Virus record (IMG/VR): IMGVR_UViG_3300006916_000263
Location: 1-28,955 of that record
From: a virus
Length of the DNA stretch: 28,955 bases
Direction: 5' to 3' (one strand)
The notes beneath the pieces were generated by a model, which worked only from the letters and a program-made list of their open reading frames with translations, did not search any database and was not told the origin of the DNA. Of the stretch, positions 1-6,764 are shown one piece after another (the first letter of the stretch is position 1; every line of letters begins with the position of its first letter). A program made the translations under genes and the position numbers.

Positions 1-219
1 AATCTCATGAGAAGCAGATATTGCGTATGAAGCAGTAGCTACAGATATAGTTCCGTTAGCTAATGATGCAGTATATGAATTAAAAGTAGTTTCGTCTAAT
101 TTTCCAGTACCGACTACTTGTCCGTTTACGCTAATAGACCCAGATACTAGCAAAGATCCGGTAAGATTACCGTAGCTTCCTAGTTGATCGCTAATCTGTT
201 TCCATTTAATTAATGCCAT
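1..219 (-). CDS. Tail-fibre-like virion structural protein, N-terminal 73 residues (cut by window edge)
   Basis: This frame is open from an ATG at 219 to the window edge and was read directly from the minus strand. It gives 73 residues beginning MALIKWKQISDQLGSYGNLT, followed by Gly/Ser/Thr-rich stretches such as GSLLVSGSISVNG and a TASYAISASHE segment. Short repeating T/S-A-S-Y-A units of this kind are typical of long fibre or baseplate-associated structural proteins in marine myoviruses, which is knowledge of the class and not a specific match. Its start codon overlaps the stop of the preceding gene (TAATG), so the two are probably translationally coupled. The fold and exact role cannot be judged because the rest of the gene is missing. 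Confidence 0.65.
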   Translation of the reverse strand, partial: MALIKWKQISDQLGSYGNLTGSLLVSGSISVNGQVVGTGKLDETTFNSYTASLANGTISVATASYAISASHEI

Positions 220-617
220 TAACTAACTAATTTACCGGTTATCATAAATTCATCATCTGAATCTAGCTCAAAGTTAAGATTATTGTTAAAAGTTATAACC
301 ACATTAGTTCCGTCATCAGCTATCGAGTCTATAGCATCTATTTCAGCTGCAACTCCATTAACATACACAGTAAAATCGTCTTTTTCTACTGCAGGAAACC
401 CTGCTGGTACAGTGGCAAACGAAATATTTGCAAAAGTTACTACTGGATCAGATACTGTTACAGTAGTATTATTACTTGTAAATGCATTATTTAATGCTGT
501 ATATGCTTTTTGTTCTGCTGTCATAGCTTCTTGTACTGTTTGTATAATTCTACTAGCCGCTCTATCATAAAATCTTACTGTTCTAGAATTAATTCTTGTT
601 GATGAATATCTTGCCAT
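219..617 (-). CDS. Putative virion protein of unknown function (132 aa)
   Basis: The protein starts MARYSSTRINSRTVRFYD. An N-terminal helical region rich in Arg and Ala (about residues 1-45) is followed by a beta-rich, acidic second half (about 50-132) with alternating V/T/F/N residues. I recognise no family. Its place between a gp15-like tail-completion gene and a fibre-like gene, with a TAATG overlap to the latter, suggests a small tail or baseplate component. A TATTTATAA stretch lies one base before the ATG, but that is too close to act as a promoter for this start. Confidence 0.6.
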   Translation of the reverse strand: MARYSSTRINSRTVRFYDRAASRIIQTVQEAMTAEQKAYTALNNAFTSNNTTVTVSDPVVTFANISFATVPAGFPAVEKDDFTVYVNGVAAEIDAIDSIADDGTNVVITFNNNLNFELDSDDEFMITGKLVS

Positions 618-626
618 TTATAAATA

Positions 627-1484
627 TTATAAGTCATTAATATCTTTTACTACTTCTGTGCCAAATAACACAGCTGATTTATTAAAGTACTTCATAGAGC
701 CTTGTGGTAGAGTATTTATACCGTCAGGTACTATGTGTCCTAATAAGTTTATATTAAAATTAGTCTTTACTGTTCTATCTTGCCCCTGTACTAGTTCCGT
801 TGTAGTAGTATAATTATCAATCATAGCTCTAAATTGAAACTTATCAGGGTCGCCCCAATAAGCATCAGATGCAAAATTAATATTCTCAACTAATTTGTTC
901 ATTTGCTCGATGTATTGAGTGAATATTACACAAGAATATACTATGTTTACATAATCTGGTATAACTATAGCTTGATATTCTTTTTGTATTGATCTATTAT
1001 TTAAAGCAGAAAACCTATCATACTGGTTTTTCTTACTCCATTTCTTTTCAAACACACCAAATTGAGTAGGTAAGTTAGCATCCATCTTATTTCCTAAAGA
1101 TCTATTCTTTTCTACACTATCTCTTTTTAACATTATTAACGGTAATTGTATTTTACCGTTTCTATCTCTATAAAATCCATCTTTCTGTACAGCATGCCAG
1201 CGTTCTGGTGACCCATATAATACTGGAACGGTCTTTTTAACGCCGTTTTGCATAACAGATGGTTTAATTACATTATTAAAATAGTAAAATATAGCTTCAT
1301 CTATATCTCTAAGTCCTAAACTAAATCTTTTTACGTTATCATCCTTTACAGATCTCTGTAATTCTCTCTTTTTAAGGTCTTGTATAGGTTGTTTTTCAGC
1401 TTCATAGCTTTCTACCTTGTAAGAGTCTATAGAATTCTGCGATTTCTGTGCAGTAGATTTAGGTAATACTTTATTCGTAGCCAT
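627..1484 (-). CDS. gp15: Tail completion / sheath-stabiliser protein, T4 gp15-like
   Basis: This 285-residue protein probably caps the tail and joins the contracted-tail tube to the neck, as T4 gp15 does. After a charged, Lys/Gln-rich leader of about 55 residues, the pattern follows T4 gp15: an aromatic start (IFYYFNNVI, about 65-73), a KKTVPVLYGSPERW segment corresponding to the region around T4 ITYASKEHF, an INIVY-type strand before FTQYIEQMNKLVENI (T4 FTRYEDDMFQIVEQI), and a closing NFNINLLGHIVPDG (T4 LTFEVNGWMYPP). These resemblances were judged by eye from memory of T4 gp15. Gene order gp13, gp14, gp15 supports the call. The usual length is about 270 residues, so it is full length. Confidence 0.65.
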   Translation of the reverse strand: MATNKVLPKSTAQKSQNSIDSYKVESYEAEKQPIQDLKKRELQRSVKDDNVKRFSLGLRDIDEAIFYYFNNVIKPSVMQNGVKKTVPVLYGSPERWHAVQKDGFYRDRNGKIQLPLIMLKRDSVEKNRSLGNKMDANLPTQFGVFEKKWSKKNQYDRFSALNNRSIQKEYQAIVIPDYVNIVYSCVIFTQYIEQMNKLVENINFASDAYWGDPDKFQFRAMIDNYTTTTELVQGQDRTVKTNFNINLLGHIVPDGINTLPQGSMKYFNKSAVLFGTEVVKDINDL

Positions 1485-1490
1485 ATTCTA

Positions 1491-1988
1491 TTAATATTCT
1501 TCGTTTTGAGCAAAAGTTATACCAGTTTGCTCTCTTCTTGTTTGATGACAGTCTAGAATCAATGAAACTGATGTTCCAAATCTACTCCCATAGTCGGTTA
1601 AGTTGTAACTCTTGTCTCTGCCAAGGAATAATTGGTTCTCTCTCACTGTATCTACTATATAGTAGTCTTCTTGCCAATTTATTATGTCTCCTACTTCAGG
1701 AACGACTGATACATCTTCTAAATCTCTTCTTAAAAGAGCAAAAGATGCTTCTCTTGTTAGATCTGGTCCGAAATCATCGGTAGTTACTACTTGATCCCCT
1801 CTAGTTATCAAACAATTTAATTTTAAAGGTTCTAAAAACGCTTTTTGTAAGCCTTCTCCGTAAATATTTACTTCTGTATCTTTAATACTAAACTTATAGT
1901 AAAGAATCTCTTGTTCTACTATGTCTTTTAACAGTTCTCTGTTAATTCCTACTAATAAGTTAAAGTCTCTATTACTTCCGAATAACAT
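1491..1988 (-). CDS. gp14: Neck protein, T4 gp14-like
   Basis: This 165-residue protein is likely a head-completion/neck component. Features matching T4 gp14 by eye are an early helix with VEQEILYYKF (T4 VAESIQMRGVECYYV), an FGPDLTREAS segment (T4 FGEDLKNKF), and a beta-rich region PEVGDIINWQEDYYIVDTV (T4 [21 protein letters not shown]). It is much shorter than T4 gp14 (256 aa) and lacks the long acidic C-terminal tail. It lies between the gp13- and gp15-like genes, as in T4. Its ATG overlaps the stop... of the gene upstream by the TAATG pattern. Sequence similarity is weak, so the order of genes carries much of the weight. Confidence 0.6.
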   Translation of the reverse strand: MLFGSNRDFNLLVGINRELLKDIVEQEILYYKFSIKDTEVNIYGEGLQKAFLEPLKLNCLITRGDQVVTTDDFGPDLTREASFALLRRDLEDVSVVPEVGDIINWQEDYYIVDTVRENQLFLGRDKSYNLTDYGSRFGTSVSLILDCHQTRREQTGITFAQNEEY

Positions 1989-2287
1989 TACTTCTTTTCT
2001 ATTGTTTTTTCACCTATATTTACTACTCTTATCTCTTTATATTTAGTTAAAGCGTTCTGTTTTAATGCTTGAAACGCTTCTAAACCTGATTTTTGAGTAA
2101 TAAGTTTAACTTTTAATGTTTCTCTGTTATCTCCTTCATCTGCCGCCATAGTTACTGTAGTTACTCCAGGTAGAGCTCTTATAAGCTCAGCTATTTTACT
2201 AGATCCTTCTTGATCATCATAGATTACCTGTACCATACCTGTATAAGTATGGAATTCTACCTCACTAAGTAACTGCATTAACTTCAT
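1988..2287 (-). CDS. Small conserved-looking protein of unknown function (99 aa)
   Basis: The protein begins MKLMQLLSEVEFHTYTGMVQ and then shows an alternating strand/helix pattern: a strand near 18-24, a helix around 30-40 ending ALPGVTTVTM, a strand near 58-63, a helix near 66-82 and a last strand at 85-92. That is compatible with a ferredoxin-like beta-alpha-beta fold, which is my inference. The first residues MKLMQLLSE resemble the capsid-targeting-like starts seen elsewhere in this window. It is tightly coupled on both sides by TAATG overlaps with gp13 and gp14, so it is probably made with the neck proteins. I do not recognise the family. Confidence 0.65.
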   Translation of the reverse strand: MKLMQLLSEVEFHTYTGMVQVIYDDQEGSSKIAELIRALPGVTTVTMAADEGDNRETLKVKLITQKSGLEAFQALKQNALTKYKEIRVVNIGEKTIEKK

Positions 2288-3429
2288 TATCCTACGTATA
2301 TCGTCATTGGCACTCCAGAAAGTGTTTGTCTCATATAATCAGTCTCTGTAGCTTGATTTTCCAGTTGAGTTTTTCTAGAAGCCATGTTTAAAAGCTCTGC
2401 TAGTTCATTTAACAGCTTTTCTTTTTCAGCTCTAGCATCAGTTAATAAGTCTTGTTGGTTAAGAGTAGCTTCTGAACCAGGAACTGGTACTGTTGTATAC
2501 TTTCCTCTTACGTAAGCAAGTAGTTCTTTGGCTAAAGCAAGGGTATATCTGTAGATCCAGTCTCTACCAGGTGTATTTATCTTTAAAAATGTTGGATTAG
2601 TATAAGGAACTTCAGATACATTGTTTATTTTTTCGTTTCCATCTTCAAATACTGCTCCTTCTTTATCTTCTAATTTATAATATTCAAATCTTAAGTTTCC
2701 AGCTTTAACTGGTATAGGGAATAACTTAAGTCTATTGTTTACTACCTCAAAAGAGTAACTAGATCTTCTTATTTGATCGTTAAATTCAATTGCTTGTACT
2801 TTAAGAATGTCATAAGACGCAGGCATTAGTAAGAAATTTACTCCTGGAGAATAAGATCCAAAGTCAAAAGCATCCATTAACGATTGAATACCTGTACCTG
2901 TACCTGCATATGGGTCAAAATATCTTAATATAGCTGGTGGAGATTCATAAAATACTCTTCTTATCTCTATACCACCTGTAATATCGTTATCTGTAGCCCA
3001 TTGATCTAAGTCATAATCTTGTATCGAAGCTGTAACAGCTAAAGATCCGGTATATCTTGTTACTTTTCCTCCTACTTCTGCTTCAGTTCCATATTCTTGG
3101 CTAATTTTTATAGCTCTCTGTAAAGAAGGTGTTACTATTTTGTCGTTAATAGTAGTTTCACTAGAAGCTCCTTCCATAGAAAGATAGTTTTCTCTAATTT
3201 TATATTGAAATACTAAATTACCATACGTAGTTGTAGCTTCTTCAAAGCATGCAAAAAAAGATCCAGATGTAAGCTCTACATCCATCATTGGATAACCTAA
3301 TCTAGTTGCACAAAATTTAGCTACTTTAACAGCTTCTGCTTGGAAGTCTGCATCGTCATCATAAAAGCCGAATGGAGTCATGCCTGCAGAGAATGTAGCT
3401 GACCCATTCCATATTTGTATATCCGCCAT
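2287..3429 (-). CDS. gp13: Neck protein, T4 gp13-like
   Basis: This 380-residue head-completion protein would help join the DNA-filled head to the tail. The strongest signature is the C-terminal third, GRDWIYRYTLALAKELLAYV followed by RGKYTTVPVPG and a leucine-rich helix (LLNELAELLNM), which matches the conserved far-T4 gp13 pattern as I know it. The middle holds a beta-rich stretch with IRRVFYESPPAILRYFDPYAG. T4 gp13 is about 309 residues, so this is somewhat longer. It is the first gene of a unit gp13 > 99 aa > gp14 > gp15, preceded by a clear CTATTTATATA box at 3444-3453 and separated from the gene upstream by a terminator. Confidence 0.85.
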   Translation of the reverse strand: MADIQIWNGSATFSAGMTPFGFYDDDADFQAEAVKVAKFCATRLGYPMMDVELTSGSFFACFEEATTTYGNLVFQYKIRENYLSMEGASSETTINDKIVTPSLQRAIKISQEYGTEAEVGGKVTRYTGSLAVTASIQDYDLDQWATDNDITGGIEIRRVFYESPPAILRYFDPYAGTGTGIQSLMDAFDFGSYSPGVNFLLMPASYDILKVQAIEFNDQIRRSSYSFEVVNNRLKLFPIPVKAGNLRFEYYKLEDKEGAVFEDGNEKINNVSEVPYTNPTFLKINTPGRDWIYRYTLALAKELLAYVRGKYTTVPVPGSEATLNQQDLLTDARAEKEKLLNELAELLNMASRKTQLENQATETDYMRQTLSGVPMTIYVG

Positions 3430-3443
3430 ACCTTATACGTTTT

Positions 3444-3453
3444 TATATAAATA
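3444..3453 (-). promoter_or_regulatory. Putative late-type promoter box before gp13
   Basis: On the coding strand this reads CTATTTATATA, followed by AAAACGTATA and the gp13 ATG. The gap between the box and the ATG is 14 nt. It is one of a family of identical boxes at block starts in the window. It sits between a terminator and the first gene of the neck unit, which is what a promoter should do. Confidence 0.6.
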
Positions 3454-3458
3454 GTAAT

Positions 3459-3480
3459 AAAAAAAGGGCCCGAAGGCCCT
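3459..3480 (-). terminator. Intrinsic terminator after the small membrane protein gene
   Basis: On the minus strand AGGGCC, loop TTCG, GGCCCT is followed by a run of T. The stem (3465-3470 with 3475-3480) is six perfect base pairs with a stable UUCG tetraloop. It ends the unit read from 3791 and insulates the gp13 promoter just downstream. Confidence 0.85.
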
Positions 3481-3503
3481 CTAATCATAAAAAGTATCCT
3501 ATG

Positions 3504-3737
3504 TTATTTTTTCTTTAAAATGTGATATAGGACAAAAGCACCTACTAATCCTAGTAAGCCTTCATTACTCAATCCTCCTAATATACCCATGATATTATCT
3601 ACCACTGATACTTCAGGCCAGAATGGTATTACAGCACCTTTAAAAAGTACTTCAAATACAACACCGAGAGCAATGATGCTTATCCCGATTTCTGTTAGTG
3701 CGTCGACCCAAGAGCCAACTTTTTTAAAAAAATCCAT
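3504..3737 (-). CDS. Small two-span membrane protein of unknown function
   Basis: The protein has two hydrophobic segments, about IGISIIALGVVFEVLF and GLLGLVGAFVLYHIL, joined by a short Gly/Pro-containing linker and ending in KKK. The frame is open to an ATG at 3791 (95 aa). That ATG lies only 3 nt from a promoter-like box, so I prefer the internal ATG at 3737 (77 aa, starting MDFFKKVGSWVDAL), which leaves a leader of about 57 nt. It stands as its own unit between two terminators, directly after the major capsid gene. Size, two spans and a positive tail would fit a holin or another phage membrane protein, but nothing proves this. Confidence 0.65.
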   Translation of the reverse strand: MDFFKKVGSWVDALTEIGISIIALGVVFEVLFKGAVIPFWPEVSVVDNIMGILGGLSNEGLLGLVGAFVLYHILKKK

Positions 3738-3793
3738 ATATTGAAATTTAGTTAAACATAGATAACTGTTAACTTGTGGAAGGAATTCCATCT

Positions 3794-3803
3794 AATATAA
3801 ATA
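3794..3803 (-). promoter_or_regulatory. Putative late-type promoter box before the small membrane protein
   Basis: The coding strand reads CCTATTTATATTAG. It differs from the common box only at its last base and lies right after the gp23 terminator. It is 3 nt upstream of the ATG at 3791, which argues that translation begins at the internal ATG at 3737. Confidence 0.5.
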
Positions 3804-3806
3804 GGC

Positions 3807-3835
3807 AAAAAAAAAAGAGGCCCGTTAGGACCTCT
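3807..3835 (-). terminator. Intrinsic terminator after the major capsid gene
   Basis: On the minus strand AGAGGTCC, loop TAAC, GGGCCTCT forms an 8-bp stem with one G-U wobble, followed by ten T residues (3807-3816 as A on the plus strand). It lies 30 bp past the gp23 stop codon, as expected for a heavily transcribed gene. Confidence 0.85.
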
Positions 3836-3865
3836 CTTTATCTATATTCTAAGGTTGTAAAATAA

Positions 3866-5464
3866 TTATACTTGATCTACGTCAGATACAAAGATTTTAC
3901 CATAGAATTCTGGTCTGATCATCTTCTTAGCATATCTTGTCATAAGACCTTTTCTTGGAGTGAAAGTCTCTGGGTCATATACTAGAGGAGTCATCATTAA
4001 TGGTACATATGGAGCATAAACCGCACCAGTTTCTAAGAATTGAGAACCTCTAAATCCTAATAGGATGATGTTTTCTAACATATAAGGGTTCTTATATACT
4101 TTGAATCTGTTTGCAAGGCTTCCTACTCTTTGAACGCCCATGTTAAACTCTTCCTGATTTCCATCAGTGTTAGCAGCATATCCAGGAATTGATTCTAGGA
4201 TTGTTGCAATGTTTGGAGAACATACTAAGAAGTTTGCTCCACCTCTAAGAGTTTTTTGGTGAATCTTGTTAGATACTTTTTGGATTTTAGTTCCTAAAGT
4301 TTGGAACCACTGTCCTTGTGTGTTGTAGAATCCACCTGAAGCAACTGAAGGAGTTTCCCATACAGATGTGTTGCTATTCCATTGTTTGTTGGATTTAGCA
4401 GACCATCTTTCAGTTGTTACAGCGTCTTGGATTAACATATCTAAGATCTCAAGATCGATCTCCATTGAGATATACTCACTCAATAAAGAAGTTAACTCAG
4501 CCTCAGCGTCGATGCTGTGGTAAGCGTTAAGATCTTGAGCGAACTCTGGAGTCCATTGTGCTTTTAACTTTCTAGTCTTAGCAACGATTGCTTCACTAGC
4601 TAGTTTAACATCAATAGATGGAATAGAGATTGAAGTGTCAACTGCTCTTGAAGAATCAGCTTCGAAGTCTCCTCTATCGTTATCAACTGGTTGTTTGTGA
4701 TAAATCACAGATCCAGTTAATGAAGCGTCTACTGTAGTAGAAGATTTAGCAATAACGAAAGTTACGTCATTTCCACTTACTGTAGTCCATTTTGGTATTG
4801 TTACATCCGTAGATGCAGATAAAATTCTAAATGCTCTTACACCTTTTAGGTCAGCGTTTAATCCGCTAAAGCTTTTAGTAATTGTGTAGTAATCACCTGG
4901 GTTAGTCCCGTCTTGATAGTTAATAGATGCAGATGATGCAAGTCCAGCAGCTTCTGTTACAGATACTGATGCAGAGTTGATAGTATATCCAAACTGACCA
5001 GCGCCGTAAAGACCACCGCTTACTTCTTCATCAACTGACATTTTTGCAGATGCAGAAGATACGTTACCGTACAAGTTATCTCCAGAAGATCTTCCATTTC
5101 TAGAGTCTCCATATTTGAAGTCTAGATAGAATACAAGACCAGATGGTAAATTCATTGGTTGTACTGATACGAAATCTTGTGCAACGATTTGAGCGAATAC
5201 TTTTCTTACTAATGGTAAGACGACTCCAGCCCACTGCTCACCAGCGCCTGCAGAGAAAGATCCTCCACCTACGTTAGTTGTGTTAGCTTCAGCAACTACT
5301 TGTTTAGCTTGGTTTTCTAAGATAACAGCCATATTGTTTTTGACTCTCTCATCAGAAATACCTTCTAATAAACCAGATGCACTCCACTTTTCAGCAAGTT
5401 TTACAGAGTCAGCTTGCATACTTTTGTAAGTATTCGAGCTCTCTAATAATTGATTTAATTCCAT
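3866..5464 (-). CDS. gp23: Major capsid protein, T4 gp23-like
   Basis: This 532-residue protein forms the capsid shell. N-terminal features fit gp23: a helical prodomain (MELNQLLESSNTYKS, later SASGLLEGISDE) and a predicted prohead-protease site V-A-E59/A60, close to the T4 cleavage point at residue 65. The mature N-terminus would start ANTTNVGGGSFSAGAGEQW. It is followed by LVRKVFAQIVAQDFVSVQPM and NLPSGLVFYLDFKYG, matching T4 PNLIAFDICGVQPMNSPTGQVF. Later segments such as LRGGANFLVCSPNIATIL and the C-terminal FTPRKGLMTRYAKKMIRPEF are typical of the family. T4 gp23 is 521 residues. It follows gp22 after 32 bp and ends at a strong terminator. Confidence 0.95.
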   Translation of the reverse strand: MELNQLLESSNTYKSMQADSVKLAEKWSASGLLEGISDERVKNNMAVILENQAKQVVAEANTTNVGGGSFSAGAGEQWAGVVLPLVRKVFAQIVAQDFVSVQPMNLPSGLVFYLDFKYGDSRNGRSSGDNLYGNVSSASAKMSVDEEVSGGLYGAGQFGYTINSASVSVTEAAGLASSASINYQDGTNPGDYYTITKSFSGLNADLKGVRAFRILSASTDVTIPKWTTVSGNDVTFVIAKSSTTVDASLTGSVIYHKQPVDNDRGDFEADSSRAVDTSISIPSIDVKLASEAIVAKTRKLKAQWTPEFAQDLNAYHSIDAEAELTSLLSEYISMEIDLEILDMLIQDAVTTERWSAKSNKQWNSNTSVWETPSVASGGFYNTQGQWFQTLGTKIQKVSNKIHQKTLRGGANFLVCSPNIATILESIPGYAANTDGNQEEFNMGVQRVGSLANRFKVYKNPYMLENIILLGFRGSQFLETGAVYAPYVPLMMTPLVYDPETFTPRKGLMTRYAKKMIRPEFYGKIFVSDVDQV

Positions 5465-5470
5465 GATTTC

Positions 5471-5480
5471 TATAATAATA
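5471..5480 (-). promoter_or_regulatory. Possible variant promoter box before gp23
   Basis: The 32-bp gap between gp22 and gp23 reads CTATTATTATAG on the coding strand, 6 nt before the ATG. It resembles the common CTATTTATATA box but has a different internal order, so it is a weak candidate. A separate promoter for the capsid gene would be expected from T4. Confidence 0.25.
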
Positions 5481-5496
5481 GTTTAATAATTAATTT

Positions 5497-6612
5497 TTAA
5501 ATTATTCCGGCTAATTTCTGCATTCTTCTTACAGTGTCAGATACTTCTGCTATTACCTCTGGTTTAGCAGCTGTAGTTCCTCCAGCTTTAGAAGCCATGC
5601 CTAATTTAGTTTTTGATTCTTTGATAGTTTTAGTAGCTTCTTTTTTGCTAATTACGCTATCGGCAACAGTTTCATAAACTAATTTAACCTCTTTTACACT
5701 TTCTGCTTTATCAAAAGCAGCAATAATGTTTACTTTTTGACTTTCTGAAAGATCGTTAGATTTGAAGATCTTGTTAACATAAAGAAGTTTAGAGTTTAAA
5801 AGATTAACCTCATTAAGGTCTTTCTTAAGAGTTTCGATAGTTTCTAGAGCTTCGTCTAGTTGCTCTTTCATTACTCCAGACTGAACGTTATTTACGTTAT
5901 GGTCTTTAGTATCTGATTCAGCTTCCATCTCATTCTTAATATCTTCGTCAACCTCTTCTTTTTTGTCTTCTTTCGCTTCTTCTACACTTTCGTCTTTGTC
6001 GTCTTTTGCTTCAGCTACTTCTTCAGTAGTATCAGCTTCAAGCTCTCTTAGAAGTTCATCTAAATCGATTTCTTCTTCTTCAGCGCCATCAACAGCAGGC
6101 TCTTCTAGTTCAGGCTCATCACCCATACCTTCAATATCGCCACCGTCCATGTCATCTGCAGGAGCTTCTCCAGCACCCATTTCCTGATTGATGATGTCTC
6201 TTATTAAGTCTTTGAATTGATCAACACTTAAGTCAGATAAATCTTCATCACCTTCAGGCTCATCAGCTGGTTCAACGTCGTCTACTGGAGCATCGTCTTC
6301 AGATTCTTCTGAATCATCCTCTGCTTCTTCTTCGCCGTCTTCTTCCTCAGCTACAGCTGGTACTTCTGTTAGATCTTCTTCGATTGCTTCGTCTTTTTTG
6401 TCGTCTTTAGCTTCTTCTACTCCTTCTTCTTCTAATTCGTTTACTACTTCTTCTTCTACTTTGGAATCTTCCATTTCTTGAAGTTTAGCAGCTAACATAT
6501 CTTTTAGATGAGGAGTTAATGATTCTTCTAAAGCCTCCTTAGCGTTAGCAATGGCAGCTTCTCTTACAGATTTAGCTTCAGCAATAGCTTGCTTGAATAA
6601 ATCCTTACTCAT
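5497..6612 (-). CDS. gp22: Prohead core scaffold protein, T4 gp22-like
   Basis: This 371-residue protein probably forms the core on which the capsid assembles and is then degraded by gp21. It begins MSKDLFKQAIAEAKS, containing an I-A-E/A protease-type site. Residues about 55-235 are extremely acidic (long runs of E and D with A, V and K). The C-terminal third is a coiled coil (MKEQLDEALETIETLKKDLN) leading into VNKIFKSNDLSESQKVNIIA, a pattern typical of gp22-like scaffolds in marine T4-like phages. The extreme charge and the position just before gp23 support the call. It has a structured leader of about 90 nt with its own promoter box. Confidence 0.85.
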   Translation of the reverse strand: MSKDLFKQAIAEAKSVREAAIANAKEALEESLTPHLKDMLAAKLQEMEDSKVEEEVVNELEEEGVEEAKDDKKDEAIEEDLTEVPAVAEEEDGEEEAEDDSEESEDDAPVDDVEPADEPEGDEDLSDLSVDQFKDLIRDIINQEMGAGEAPADDMDGGDIEGMGDEPELEEPAVDGAEEEEIDLDELLRELEADTTEEVAEAKDDKDESVEEAKEDKKEEVDEDIKNEMEAESDTKDHNVNNVQSGVMKEQLDEALETIETLKKDLNEVNLLNSKLLYVNKIFKSNDLSESQKVNIIAAFDKAESVKEVKLVYETVADSVISKKEATKTIKESKTKLGMASKAGGTTAAKPEVIAEVSDTVRRMQKLAGII

Positions 6613-6634
6613 TTTAAAAAAATTTGTGGTTTCG

Positions 6635-6654
6635 TACGATTATTTAGAATCGTA
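6635..6654 (-). promoter_or_regulatory. Hairpin in the gp22 leader (proximal to the start codon)
   Basis: A perfect 7-bp inverted repeat, TACGATT / AATCGTA (6635-6641 and 6648-6654) with a 6-nt loop, lies 22 nt before the gp22 ATG. No T-run follows, so it is not a terminator. It could be an mRNA structure or an operator. Confidence 0.5.
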
Positions 6655-6678
6655 ATGTGAAGTTATAATATGTTTTTG

Positions 6679-6698
6679 ATACAGTATATTGACTGTAT
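6679..6698 (-). promoter_or_regulatory. Hairpin at the 5' end of the gp22 leader
   Basis: A perfect 7-bp inverted repeat, ATACAGT / ACTGTAT (6679-6685 and 6692-6698) with a 6-nt loop, begins 5 nt downstream of the promoter box. On a transcript from that box it would form close to the 5' end, where a hairpin may protect against decay. It has the same geometry as the second hairpin at 6635-6654. Confidence 0.5.
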
Positions 6699-6703
6699 AT
6701 TCT

Positions 6704-6713
6704 TATATAAATA
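6704..6713 (-). promoter_or_regulatory. Putative late-type promoter box for the gp22-gp23 unit
   Basis: The coding strand reads TATTTATATA, preceded by TATA. Unlike the other boxes, it is far from the start codon (91 nt to the gp22 ATG), and the leader between them holds two hairpins. It lies just downstream of a terminator, which marks the start of a new unit. Confidence 0.55.
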
Positions 6714-6730
6714 TATACTAATTATCAAAA

Positions 6731-6756
6731 AACAAAAAACCCTGAAAAAATCAGGG
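6731..6756 (-). terminator. Intrinsic terminator after the 332-aa head protein gene
   Basis: The coding strand reads CCCTGA, a loop of five T, TCAGGG, then TTTTTTGTTTTTT. The stem is six perfect pairs (6740-6745 with 6751-6756), extended by G-U and A-U pairs. It lies 8 bp after the stop codon of the gene ending at 6765. Confidence 0.85.
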
Positions 6757-6764
6757 CTTTATTT

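Noticed and set aside
3444-3453. TATAAATA on the plus strand as a classic T4 late promoter firing in the plus direction
   Set aside because: All such boxes sit before minus-strand genes, and no plus-strand gene follows any of them. A plus-strand promoter would only make antisense RNA of the preceding gene.
5963-6187. A Ser-rich plus-strand frame opposite the gp22 gene
   Set aside because: Serine runs are the antisense of Glu/Asp codons in the acidic scaffold. There is no independent evidence for a gene.
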